A stretch of 64,000 nt of DNA. Source: Natrinema salinisoli (GTDB lineage: Archaea > Halobacteriota > Halobacteria > Halobacteriales > Natrialbaceae). The notes under the pieces were generated by a model. It saw only the letters and a program-made list of their open reading frames with translations, searched no databases and was not told the DNA's origin. The DNA is taken from NCBI RefSeq assembly GCF_020405205.1, contig NZ_CP084469.1:868001-932000 (forward strand), written 5' to 3'. Both the position numbers and the translations under genes were made by a program. Each line of letters begins with the position of its first letter. Positions within the stretch are counted from its first letter, which is position 1. Positions 8,241-16,584 of this stretch are shown here, piece after piece.

Positions 8241-8876
8241 TCACCGCGGCCGCGCAACAATCCCCAGATGATCCGCGTGATACTCCTCGAGCCCCCGCGC
8301 CTCTAGAACCTCGTACCCCTCCGACAGATCCTCGCGAACGTCCTCGAACACGGCCGCAGGCTCTCGAATCACGTCTTCACTCCGCGCCTTCACCGCCAAC
8401 AACAACCGCCCGTCGTCGGCCAGGAACTGCCGGTTCTCGAGCGCGACCCGCGCCTGCCCCCGCGTCGCCACGTCCTGCACGATCACGTCCACGTCCGACT
8501 CGACGACGTGGGCGTAAGTCTCTGGCTTCCGGGCGTCCTTCAGGAGCGGAAAGAGCCGCTCGCGCGAGTCCGCGGCCTCGAGCAGGTCCCGGACCGGCCG
8601 CGGGGCGAACTCCACCGCGTAGGTCGGCCCGGCGAAATCCGCGACGTGGCTCACGGTCGTCCCGCTCGCCGCACCCAGATAGAGGACCGTTTCGCCCCCC
8701 GAGAGGGCGGTGTCCATCCCCAGCTCGAGCATGGCACCCAACTTCGACCGGTGAGGGTTCCACGCCCGCCACTCGCCGTCGGTGGGCTCGCCGTAGACCG
8801 GCTCCCCTCGAGTTGCAAGTCGCTCGGTCCCGTCGAATTCGCGGCGCTGGACTCCCGCCGGAAGCCCCTCACTCAT
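8241..8876 (-). CDS. flpA: Fibrillarin-like rRNA/tRNA 2'-O-methyltransferase
   Basis: 211 residues. Catalytic subunit of the archaeal box C/D RNP, which transfers a methyl group from SAM to 2'-OH sites selected by guide RNAs. The SAM-binding glycine loop ETVLYLGAASGTTVSHVAD follows the fibrillarin segment EWRAWNPHRSKLGAMLE; an acidic strand end VDVIVQDVA and LLLAVKARSED complete the Rossmann fold. ATG 8876 is chosen because GGAGGTG lies six bases before it; the GTG at 8885 is part of that ribosome-binding site. The gene overlaps the end of the NOP5 gene by eight bases, and the two are certainly one operon. Confidence 0.95.
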   Translation of the reverse strand: MSEGLPAGVQRREFDGTERLATRGEPVYGEPTDGEWRAWNPHRSKLGAMLELGMDTALSGGETVLYLGAASGTTVSHVADFAGPTYAVEFAPRPVRDLLEAADSRERLFPLLKDARKPETYAHVVESDVDVIVQDVATRGQARVALENRQFLADDGRLLLAVKARSEDVIREPAAVFEDVREDLSEGYEVLEARGLEEYHADHLGIVARPR

Positions 8877-9753
8877 CGTCCGCACCTCCGTCGGTCCCGG
8901 CGTCTTCGTCCGTCGTCCGGGCCTGAATCGTCTCGATTCGTTCGGCCAGTTCGGCCTCGAGTTCGGGCTTCAACTCGCCCGAGTAGTGATCGACGCGGGC
9001 CGCGATCGAGAGTTTCCCGGCCACCGCACGCGCCGCCGAGCCCCGATTCTCGGGGTGGGTCCCCCGTACCGCGTCGTGCGTGTAGATGATCCCGTGCTTG
9101 GGCGACGGCGCGTGTCCGCGCAGGTGGGCGAACAGCGCGTCCTCCGCGCCGAGCACCTGCACGGTCCCGCTTGGCTTCTTCGCGAGCGCCTCGAGCCCCC
9201 CGGCGAGGGAGATCAGCCGCGCCGCGAGGACCGGCTCCGCCAGCGCCGAGAGGTTCGGCGCGACGGCCGGCGTCTGACGCTCGACGAACTCCCGGAGCTC
9301 GTCGGCCTCGTCCGCGAGGCCGGCCACCCGTTCGGCGAGCGAGCGGATCGCGGGCTCCTCGAGTCCGTCCTCGCTCTCGCCGCGAGCCAGCGTTCGCGCG
9401 TACTCGACGCCGGTCCCGGCGTCGGGATCGACGGTGCCGGCCCACTCCGCCAGGCGCTCGGCGAGTTCGTTCGCCGTCCGACTGCAGTCGTCCATCGCCC
9501 TGATCGCGTGAACCAGCTGCTGATCGTCCGCCCGCTCGCGCTCGCGCACCTCCGCTCGAGTCGCGGCCATCGTCGCCTCGTGCAGTCGGTCGTAGTAGTC
9601 GTCTTTGTCGTCCGCGAAGCCAGCATCAACCGCTTGCGCGGGCCAGTCTGCCGGTCGGTTCGCGTTTCCCTGGTCGATGGCGTCGCGGGCTGCATCTCTG
9701 TCACCGGGATCGACGTCGCGGAACCAGGCGGAGTCCGACGGTTCGGTAGTCAT
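8869..9753 (-). CDS. NOP5/NOP56 family box C/D RNP core protein
   Basis: 294 residues. Scaffold of the archaeal box C/D RNP: its N-terminal part binds fibrillarin, a coiled coil dimerises it, and the C-terminal Nop domain binds L7Ae and guide RNA. Visible segments are NLSALAEPVLAARLISLAG (start of the Nop domain), LEALAKKPSGTVQVLGAEDA and LRGHAPSPKHGIIYTH, the Nop signature. The C-terminus is an acidic tail instead of a basic KKx tail, as usual in haloarchaea. The ATG at 9753 is preceded by TTTATAAG about 20-27 bp upstream, so the operon is probably leaderless. Confidence 0.95.
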   Translation of the reverse strand: MTTEPSDSAWFRDVDPGDRDAARDAIDQGNANRPADWPAQAVDAGFADDKDDYYDRLHEATMAATRAEVRERERADDQQLVHAIRAMDDCSRTANELAERLAEWAGTVDPDAGTGVEYARTLARGESEDGLEEPAIRSLAERVAGLADEADELREFVERQTPAVAPNLSALAEPVLAARLISLAGGLEALAKKPSGTVQVLGAEDALFAHLRGHAPSPKHGIIYTHDAVRGTHPENRGSAARAVAGKLSIAARVDHYSGELKPELEAELAERIETIQARTTDEDAGTDGGADDE

Positions 9754-10146
9754 CTATCGACGTTAGACGCCCGGCTTATAAATGAGCTTTCGAATATCGA
9801 CCGATCATTCGAGGATTTCAGCGTCGAACCGTCGTGTCCGCCCTTTGCAGGGGGCCGCGAATACAGTTCGTTCGGTCGATCGCTTCGCTCCGAATCGTGT
9901 TTCGTTCTACCCATCAAGAAACTTACCTACCTGATAGGGTTAGATAAACCGAATACGCCGTCTAAAACCAGACAAAAACTTATAATTTGGCAATTGCTGA
10001 CATTACCTGGGGGTATCACGAATAACCGTGATAAAGCGAACGAACTATCGAGATGGTACCGGGAACGAGCCCTGCCCGAAACCGGTGATGGGGCCGCGAT
10101 TGCAACGAGACGCAATCGGTATTACACACGTCGAAGGGAGGGAGAA
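9754..10146. promoter_or_regulatory. Divergent promoter region between nop5 and the four-gene cluster
   Basis: 393 bp without a gene. The left end holds the minus-strand TATA box of the nop5-flpA operon (about 9770-9780). On the plus strand ACTTATAATTTGG (about 9978-9990) is the best TATA box for the four-gene cluster, predicting a leader of roughly 130 bases, unusual here where most genes are leaderless. A small inverted pair GGGTATCACG / CGTGATAAAG (about 10012-10037) lies in that leader. A purine-rich AGGGAGGGAG immediately precedes the ATG at 10147 and acts as ribosome-binding site. Confidence 0.5.
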
Positions 10147-11403
10147 ATGTACTTCACCCTGAAAATCGTTCGATTCCTGTTCGGGCTCGTATTCAAAGTC
10201 GTCCTGTTTCCGTTCAAGCTGGTTTGGAGGGCTGCCGGGAAACAGTTCTCCTCGACGGATCGGCTCGAGGACGGCCTCCGCGCCGAGACGGACTCATCGC
10301 CAGCAGGAGAGAGCGGAGAGAAACCGACCGGCGTATCGGCAGACGATGCCGGGACAGCCTCGGAGGGAAGGAGCAGAAGCGAACGGAATATCCGCTGGTT
10401 CCGGAAGGGGCTGATCGCTATCGGTGCACTCCAACTCGGGTTGGGAACACTTAGCGTGTTCGCGGCGTTCAGTAGGCCAGCCGGATTGGGCTTTCCCCAA
10501 CTGGCTGTATTCCTGTTAGTACTTGTCATCGTGGCGCTCGTCCCCTTGATCGCCGGTATCGGGTTATCCCGGCTAGCAACGCCGTCGTGGTACCTGGGAA
10601 TGCTCGTTTGCGGGTTCAATACCGTTGTCTCGCTGTTCGCCTTCCCGGCAGGGCTCGTGACAGTGATCCTGTTTGGGGGACTGTGCTATCTCGGTTACAC
10701 CGGACGGCCCGCACTCTCGCGGGTCTACGGCGCCGGGTTGACGACCGATTCAGAAACGCCCCGAACCGAGGAACAAGCGGAACTCGACCCGAAGCAGGGC
10801 GTCGCCGTCGCAGACTCGACTGCCGAGTCGAGGACCGATGCCACGACATCGCCACTCGACCAGTCGTCGAATTCTGAGAGTACCGGTGGTGGCCCGTCAG
10901 CCGCTGCCGATACCGAACCGGAGCCGACTGCTCCCTCATCGTCGGTGACAGCCAATACGCAGCAAACCGTCGCGTCCGCGGATGATGACGGAGCTACCTC
11001 GACGACCGATTCGCCAGTGGCCGACGAGGACGTCCGGGCGGTAGCAGCAGACGCCGCCGAACGAGAGGACAGCGTGGACACCGAGCCGGGCTCTCACGGT
11101 GGCACTCCGGATGCGCTCGATGGTCTCGAGGCGAAGCTCAACGACGACCAGCCGTCGACTCGGAAGGCTGCCGTCGAGGAACTCGCGGACGGCGTCAGTG
11201 AAAACGCCATTCCAACCGGACCCGCAGCTGACGCGATAACCGCTCGTCTCGACGACCCGGACGCGGACGTCCGCGTCGCCGCCTGTGACGCGATCGGACG
11301 GCTCGAGATTAGCCAGGCGAAATCGTCCCTCCGTGATCTCCGTATCGATCCCGACAGAGAGGTGAGTCGTGCAGCAAGCCGCGCACTTCGTCAATTGAAA
11401 TGA
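10147..11403 (+). CDS. Membrane protein with C-terminal HEAT repeats (cluster gene 1)
   Basis: 418 residues. The start ATG 10147 directly follows a strong purine-rich ribosome-binding site; the frame stays open much further upstream, but that extension is the shadow of the nop5 gene. Residues 5-27 are amphipathic or membrane-embedded (FTLKIVRFLFGLVFKVVLF). Residues 86-108, 117-140 and 147-186 form three to four membrane helices. A 120-residue acidic Ser/Thr-rich linker follows (about 198-318). Residues 322-418 are HEAT-type repeats: AVEELADGVSENAIP, ARLDDPDADVRVAACDAIG and DREVSRAASRALRQLK. It looks like a membrane anchor with a cytoplasmic protein-binding arm. It leads a four-gene cluster; the next gene starts 90 bp downstream. 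No known family function. Confidence 0.75.
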   Translation: MYFTLKIVRFLFGLVFKVVLFPFKLVWRAAGKQFSSTDRLEDGLRAETDSSPAGESGEKPTGVSADDAGTASEGRSRSERNIRWFRKGLIAIGALQLGLGTLSVFAAFSRPAGLGFPQLAVFLLVLVIVALVPLIAGIGLSRLATPSWYLGMLVCGFNTVVSLFAFPAGLVTVILFGGLCYLGYTGRPALSRVYGAGLTTDSETPRTEEQAELDPKQGVAVADSTAESRTDATTSPLDQSSNSESTGGGPSAAADTEPEPTAPSSSVTANTQQTVASADDDGATSTTDSPVADEDVRAVAADAAEREDSVDTEPGSHGGTPDALDGLEAKLNDDQPSTRKAAVEELADGVSENAIPTGPAADAITARLDDPDADVRVAACDAIGRLEISQAKSSLRDLRIDPDREVSRAASRALRQLK

Positions 11404-11493
11404 CTCGATCAATCAGAACCGTTTCCACACCAGTGGTATCGGACGGGAAATCCCGAGAACACGTGTCGTTCCGGCTCGACGGGGGTGACACCT

Positions 11494-13176
11494 GTGCGCG
11501 TCAGTAGTGTTCTCTACGAAGGAGACGACGGCGTCGATCAAACGGATGCACAGGCACTCGCAATTAACGAGGTGCTGCGAGAACCCCTCTCGGAGCAACT
11601 CGAGCAACAACGAACCCGGCTGCGGTACGTGGTCGGAGTGAGCGCTGCCGCAGTAGTGGCGGGTATCGGAGCGTTCCTCGCGAGTGTGGGGGCCGCTATC
11701 GGCGGTGGGCTCGTGATCGCCGGGATCGCAATCGGTGGCGGTGGCTACAAATATCTCACCTCTCAGGACCCCGATATCACCGTCAAGTCGGTCCAGAAGG
11801 GGTATTGGACGGGGCACTGTCTCCCAGTTCAGGATGGCACGGTCGTCTACGATGCGACGAACTCGCTGGAGACAACCGCCTTCGAACTCGAGAGTCTTCG
11901 CGACGAAAGCGCCGTTACCGATGCGTATGAACAGCTGACGGACATCGAGGACCTCCCGGTGGTAATGAATCGGGACGACCCGATCGAGGTGACAGTTACG
12001 AATACGCTCGATCACGTCCAATCACAGATCGAGAACGCCGAACAATACACCGTCGAAGCGCCGATCGTTGCGGGGTCAGACCCGGAAGCTGATGCCGTTG
12101 AGACGTTTGCTTCGATGGCCAACGCTGGGGACAGTGTCTCGGCTCCCGTCGACGTAAGCGTCGAGAAAGCGGAGTCGGCTATCGAAGAGTTAGATGAGTT
12201 AGAGCAGATGGCCACGGAAGACGGTGCTGAGGCTGATCTGGAGTCGCTTTCCGATACGAGCCGCGAGTTGGCCGGCGAGTTGTCGGGACTACAGGACACG
12301 GCGATCGACCTCCTCAACGACCACATCAGCATGGCTGCCGACGCATTCGGGATGGTGAGCTACAACTTCTACTGCCCGGACTGCCAGACGGACGATATCG
12401 AATCCACGGTCGAACTTTCGGATCCACAGGCCGGTGACTGGTACTGTGAAACCTGTCGGACTACCCACGGAACGGACGCGGTCGTCCCCCGCCATCGGAT
12501 CAAAGACGATATCGTCAATCCCGTCTGGGACCAGTTGTGGGTCGAGAAGGACGATCAACGGCGTGAACTGTACGAGAACATCGAGGACCAGAAGTCCGAA
12601 CTCCACGAGCGCGAGTTCGAGCAACGCAGTGAGGAAATACGGACGACCACCGACCGAATCCGCGATCTCCGGTCCCGGATACGTGACCTGAAGACGGAAG
12701 CAAAGGCGGCAGAGGGCAAAGTTTCGGAAATTGGCGATCTGATGGTCAAATACGAGCGACTCAACGAACAGCGCAAAAGCGAGTTCGAGCAGGAAGTGGA
12801 AGCGTCGTTCTCCGAAATCGACGCGAAGACGGACCGCATCCTGGAGGAAACGCGCAACGAGGAGCAAGAACGCATCGAGAACGCCGAACAGGCTGCAAAA
12901 GAGAAGGCGGAGATCATGCGCGAAGAAAAACGACGCCGCGAGGTCGAGAAATTCGTCGCCGCGCAAGAGCGGGAGGACGCGCGCGTTGCGGCTCAGATGG
13001 AACACGAACAGCGCCTTCACGACGACGAAATCGCGGTCGAGAAGCAACACCACCGCGAGGATTGGATGCTGGAAACACGCGGTCGGACATCGTTCTCCGG
13101 TGCCGTCAACAGGTATCGGATGAAGAAGGATCGGCTGTTGGGTGCCTCCGCCCGCACCCACGGGGGTGAGAAGTAA
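11494..13176 (+). CDS. Membrane hairpin / zinc-ribbon / coiled-coil protein (cluster gene 2)
   Basis: 560 residues. Start: GTG 11494 has GGGGGTGA seven bases upstream, better than the GTG at 11485, which lies inside that site. Residues 44-85 form a glycine-rich membrane hairpin (VVGVSAAAVVAGIGAFLASV and GGGLVIAGIAIGGGG). A soluble region (95-285) is followed by a zinc ribbon with CPDC at 294-297 and CETC at 318-321. Residues about 350-530 form a long, highly charged coiled coil rich in Glu, Arg and Lys. The tail is basic (NRYRMKKDRL). The TAA stop overlaps the ATG of the next gene by one base. I do not recognise the family. The design suggests a membrane-tethered rod or a scaffold that bundles with the coiled-coil product of the next gene. 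Confidence 0.75.
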   Translation: MRVSSVLYEGDDGVDQTDAQALAINEVLREPLSEQLEQQRTRLRYVVGVSAAAVVAGIGAFLASVGAAIGGGLVIAGIAIGGGGYKYLTSQDPDITVKSVQKGYWTGHCLPVQDGTVVYDATNSLETTAFELESLRDESAVTDAYEQLTDIEDLPVVMNRDDPIEVTVTNTLDHVQSQIENAEQYTVEAPIVAGSDPEADAVETFASMANAGDSVSAPVDVSVEKAESAIEELDELEQMATEDGAEADLESLSDTSRELAGELSGLQDTAIDLLNDHISMAADAFGMVSYNFYCPDCQTDDIESTVELSDPQAGDWYCETCRTTHGTDAVVPRHRIKDDIVNPVWDQLWVEKDDQRRELYENIEDQKSELHEREFEQRSEEIRTTTDRIRDLRSRIRDLKTEAKAAEGKVSEIGDLMVKYERLNEQRKSEFEQEVEASFSEIDAKTDRILEETRNEEQERIENAEQAAKEKAEIMREEKRRREVEKFVAAQEREDARVAAQMEHEQRLHDDEIAVEKQHHREDWMLETRGRTSFSGAVNRYRMKKDRLLGASARTHGGEK

Positions 13177-14120
13177 TGCCGAACGAGGACCTTCTCAAGC
13201 CGCTCAAAGCGATCAACCAGACCATAGCTCGGCTTCGGGAAGATGTCCAGAAGCTGACTGGAGAAGTCGAGAAAATCAAAACGGCGGTGACTGAAGCTGC
13301 ACAGAGCATTCGGGACGCGATACACGAGAATATTCAGGCACAGGCGGAACTGAAGCTGATGGAATACGTAATGGAGGTAAAGTCCGTGAAACCGCAAATC
13401 GAGGCGGAGCACGAACAGATCCGTACCGAACGCTCCGAGTTGGACGAACGGCTACAGGCGATCAACGACCGCTACGCCGAAAAACATCGAGATCTCGACG
13501 AGACCGCTCAGGAGCGGATTCGCAATCTTGGCTCGCACATTTTCGAGATTGACGAAGAGCAGTTCGAGGAGGGTATCGAGCGCCCGTTCACGAAACAAGT
13601 CACCACCTCTTGGCAGGTACTGCAAGGTCACAATGCCGCGGTGGGTGAAGAGCGTTCGACGGCCGTCAGGGAGACAACGAGCGAGACCGTTCAAACGATT
13701 CACGATTATATCGATCGACAGGATCAACTGCTGGAACAGATCGATGATCACCGACTCGATCCATTGGACCGGTCGCTGCCGAGCGAAGAAGCCACGCCAT
13801 TGCAGGTACCGTACTACGTAATCGAATACGAGCACGACGGTGTGCAGACACGGAAGACGATCGTTCCGTCGCGACTGTCCGATGGCGGCACCGACTGGTG
13901 TTCCGTCTCGCTGGAGTCGATCCCCGGAAGCGACGAACTAATCGCTGGCGCCGGTCGTGTGAGCGATCCGGAGCGGAAGGAGAGGCTCTCGAGAGAGCAG
14001 GTTCGCGACTCACTCGAGGAGTACGGTGAGCAGTCACCGCTCGGGATCTCCTATACCGATGCAGTAGCCGAAACGATTCCGAAAGAAGACGTCACCGTCG
14101 AACACGAGGTGGACGACTGA
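13176..14120 (+). CDS. Coiled-coil protein of unknown function (cluster gene 3)
   Basis: 314 residues, soluble, no signal or membrane segment. Residues about 8-145 are a coiled coil in two blocks (NQTIARLREDVQKLTGEVEK and AEHEQIRTERSELDERLQAI), followed by a helical region to 195. Residues 205-250 look like a small beta domain (VPYYVIEYEHDGVQTRKTIV) and the end is acidic. The start ATG 13176 shares its A with the TAA stop of gene 2, and its own TGA (14118-14120) overlaps the ATG of gene 4, so all three are translationally coupled. The coiled coil probably pairs with that of gene 2. No family recognised. Confidence 0.75.
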   Translation: MPNEDLLKPLKAINQTIARLREDVQKLTGEVEKIKTAVTEAAQSIRDAIHENIQAQAELKLMEYVMEVKSVKPQIEAEHEQIRTERSELDERLQAINDRYAEKHRDLDETAQERIRNLGSHIFEIDEEQFEEGIERPFTKQVTTSWQVLQGHNAAVGEERSTAVRETTSETVQTIHDYIDRQDQLLEQIDDHRLDPLDRSLPSEEATPLQVPYYVIEYEHDGVQTRKTIVPSRLSDGGTDWCSVSLESIPGSDELIAGAGRVSDPERKERLSREQVRDSLEEYGEQSPLGISYTDAVAETIPKEDVTVEHEVDD

Positions 14121-14926
14121 TGGCAGACATGGAAGCTACGCGGGCAGTCGTAGAGGCATCGGAGACGTATGATGGTCGAATCTTCCCGACTGAGAAGGCG
14201 GAGATCGACCGTCCAGTACGGATACGCGAATCCGCGACGGTCAAGGGGAGTATCTATGGAGGGACAGTTGAAGGAGATCCGAACGCTTCGGTCCAGGGAT
14301 CCGTGATGGCGGCCGAGTCCGCTGAACTCGATGAGAGCCATATCGGAGGCGAACTCGGCAGTCCCGGTAAGATCGTTGCGACCGGCTCCCGGATCGACGG
14401 CACCGTTACTGGGAAGCGCGTCCGGTTAATCGATTGTGTCGTCAGGGGGAACGTCGTCGGAAGCGAGGTTATTCTCGAGAATTGCATCGTCCTCGGCATT
14501 GCGACTGCTGAGCGCTCACTCACTGTCGAGGATTCGCTCTGTTACACCGTCCGTGGCCAAGGAGAGACTCGTCTCGACAGGACTACACTGGTGCTCCCAC
14601 AGGCGATTGTTGACGGGACGCTCGAGCTCCCAACGCCCGTTGAGGTAGCCGCGCTGGGAGAAATCGAAGTCGAAGACGACTCTGAAGGCCGGTTACCGAA
14701 AATGACCAGTGACGACCTCTACGAACAAAACGGGACGACGTATCTCACGCTTGCCCCCCGGATTCTCAATTTGGAAAAAGTCACGGACCGACTCGAGGAA
14801 CTCGAAACGGGAGTTATGTCGGCTGTCGACGATACGAGCGGCGACGAAGGAACCGACATGAGTGTTGACGACGTGTTCGACCTGCTCGACATCAGCCACG
14901 ATTCGGCGGTCGACTCGGACGGATAG
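14120..14926 (+). CDS. Bactofilin/halofilin-like beta-solenoid protein (cluster gene 4)
   Basis: 268 residues. Residues about 25-180 consist of short repeated rungs with small and charged side chains and regularly spaced Gly/Val/Ile: ATVKGSIYGGTVEGDPNASV, GSVMAAESAELDESHIGGEL, GKIVATGSRIDGTVTGKRV and VVRGNVVGSEVILENCIV. This is the signature of a polymer-forming right-handed beta-helix such as bactofilins and the haloarchaeal halofilins, which self-assemble into filaments at the membrane. After the helix comes a linker and a predicted short coiled coil (ILNLEKVTDRLEELETGV) with an acidic tail. Its start overlaps the stop of gene 3. Bactofilins shape bacterial cells and halofilins affect haloarchaeal cell shape; a like role here is inference. 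Hexapeptide-type acyltransferases are the main alternative, but catalytic residues are not evident. Confidence 0.68.
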   Translation: MADMEATRAVVEASETYDGRIFPTEKAEIDRPVRIRESATVKGSIYGGTVEGDPNASVQGSVMAAESAELDESHIGGELGSPGKIVATGSRIDGTVTGKRVRLIDCVVRGNVVGSEVILENCIVLGIATAERSLTVEDSLCYTVRGQGETRLDRTTLVLPQAIVDGTLELPTPVEVAALGEIEVEDDSEGRLPKMTSDDLYEQNGTTYLTLAPRILNLEKVTDRLEELETGVMSAVDDTSGDEGTDMSVDDVFDLLDISHDSAVDSDG

Positions 14927-15366
14927 ACGGGGGAGACACCAACCGCTGGCGATCGAACGCTATTCGAGAAACGGCGGATCACTGTGGTCTACCTCGGGTA
15001 ACCGCGGACGCCGTGCCAACCGAAACGCGTCGGAAACGACCACACCTCGGGAGGACGGTGCAACAGTTCGGTCGACACGAACGGCACTTTCGAGCGCGAG
15101 AACGGGTCAGGTTCGGCGCTCGTGGTCTCTCGAGTCCCTCAACTGCCTTCGAGACGTCTTCGGCATTGGGGCCGACTGTTCGGTACGATCGTATCACCGA
15201 CGACAACATTGTGGCCGACGACCTGTAACGGTCGGTCGTCGGTGAATCGACCGACGCCGCGATATTCTCGAACGTACATTCGTTTCGACGGTTCGTCAGC
15301 TTCGAGACGATCGAACTCGGTAGTGGTTACAGGGACTGAACCGCCGAAAAAACCGAACCGAGCCGA
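14927..15366. other. Intergenic region, 440 bp
   Basis: Between the convergent cluster and the DUF63 gene. It is GC-rich with several short open frames of arginine-rich, shadow-like composition. I see no gene, RNA or repeat in it. Confidence 0.5.
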
Positions 15367-16497
15367 TCAGACGCCGAACGTCGCCCGCAGCATGTCGCGG
15401 GTTCCCGGACCGAGGCCGACGGCGACGACGGTGATCATGAGCAAGATCGCGTAGCGCGGACTGTCCTCGAAGACCGTCTCGTCGAAGATCCAGATGATGA
15501 AGACGGCCGCGGCGATCTTCACGAGCAGGAACGGCCAGGCCGACCCCGTGAGCGAGACGATATCGGCGGGGAGCACGTCGGCGGTCGTCTCGGCGATCGC
15601 CCTGTTGATCGGGTGCTTCGGGACGAGGTTGGCCGGGAGCCCGAGCGAGGTCGCCCAGTCGAGACCGATGACGTTCGCGACCCCGTCCACCGCGTGGGCC
15701 CAGATGACGACGATCCCCATCGACTCGGTGCCGCGGTTCAGTTCGGGAGCGTAGCGACCGATCGCGGCCCACGTGATCGCCGTCGTCAGGGTCGCGCCCA
15801 CGAGGATGACCAGCGGAATGAGGGGATAGAACTGTGCGTACGGCTCCGTTGCCGCGACGTAGGCGAGATACGCGATTGTGAGCGTCAACAGGGCCGTCCC
15901 GAATCCAGCCAGCGGATACTCGTACCCCGAGACGTAGCCCTTGCGATCGAGCCAGATGGAAGCGACGAGCGCGAAGAGGGCGATGAAGAAGACGGTGAAG
16001 TAGATCAGCGGGCTGATGATGAGCCCCGACCACGGGAGCTGGATCGCCATCTCGCCGGTCGTCGCGAAGGCGGCGGCGTTGGCGTCCTCGACGACCCGCA
16101 GCGCCCCGCCGAAGAGCATGAACGGGAACAGGGCGAAGAAGGCTCTCCGGAACCGTTCGATCCCGAGACGCCGGAGGAGGAAGATGATCCCGACCAGCAA
16201 CAGGACCAGCGTCGGGACGTATCCGGCGTAGGAGACGAACGTGTAGCCGGGCTCGGCCGTCGGGCCGACTCCAGTGGTGCCAACCTCCTCGCAGGATAGT
16301 TGCTGCCCGTCGGCCCAGGCGACGCAGTTCCAGCTGTGGGCGTCGGCGACGACCGGCCCCCAGTAGTACTGCCAGATGAACTCGACGTACACCTGCTGGG
16401 GGAAGAGGAGCGCGCCGAGTCCGACGATGGCGACGAGCGTCGCGACGGTCGCGGCCCATACCCGCTCGGCCCCGAACCGCTCGATGAAGTCGTCCAT
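15367..16497 (-). CDS. DUF63 family multi-pass membrane protein
   Basis: 376 residues with about nine membrane helices, for example [20 protein letters not shown] (14-33), [17 protein letters not shown] and [20 protein letters not shown]. The [13 protein letters not shown] segment, [18 protein letters not shown] and KHPINRA are hallmarks of DUF63, an archaeal membrane family whose function is not established. The length and the conserved polar residues within helices suggest a transporter or membrane enzyme. The start is ATG 16497. It runs in the same direction as the inositol monophosphatase gene, separated by 87 bp. Confidence 0.88.
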   Translation of the reverse strand: MDDFIERFGAERVWAATVATLVAIVGLGALLFPQQVYVEFIWQYYWGPVVADAHSWNCVAWADGQQLSCEEVGTTGVGPTAEPGYTFVSYAGYVPTLVLLLVGIIFLLRRLGIERFRRAFFALFPFMLFGGALRVVEDANAAAFATTGEMAIQLPWSGLIISPLIYFTVFFIALFALVASIWLDRKGYVSGYEYPLAGFGTALLTLTIAYLAYVAATEPYAQFYPLIPLVILVGATLTTAITWAAIGRYAPELNRGTESMGIVVIWAHAVDGVANVIGLDWATSLGLPANLVPKHPINRAIAETTADVLPADIVSLTGSAWPFLLVKIAAAVFIIWIFDETVFEDSPRYAILLMITVVAVGLGPGTRDMLRATFGV

Positions 16498-16584
16498 ACC
16501 CGAATCGGGTAGTGGGGGCCGCTTACCGTTTCCGGTTTCAATGCGACAGACTGTCCGGCTGGGTGACCGCGAACGCGTGTCGGC

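Noticed and set aside
8986-10146. Upstream extension of cluster gene 1 in the same frame
   Set aside because: The extension is antisense to nop5 and passes its promoter; the ribosome-binding site and ATG 10147 are a better start.
14927-15245. Small plus-strand frames downstream of the bactofilin-like gene as a fifth cluster gene
   Set aside because: They overlap the end of gene 4 in another frame, are Arg/Ser-rich and have no ribosome-binding site.
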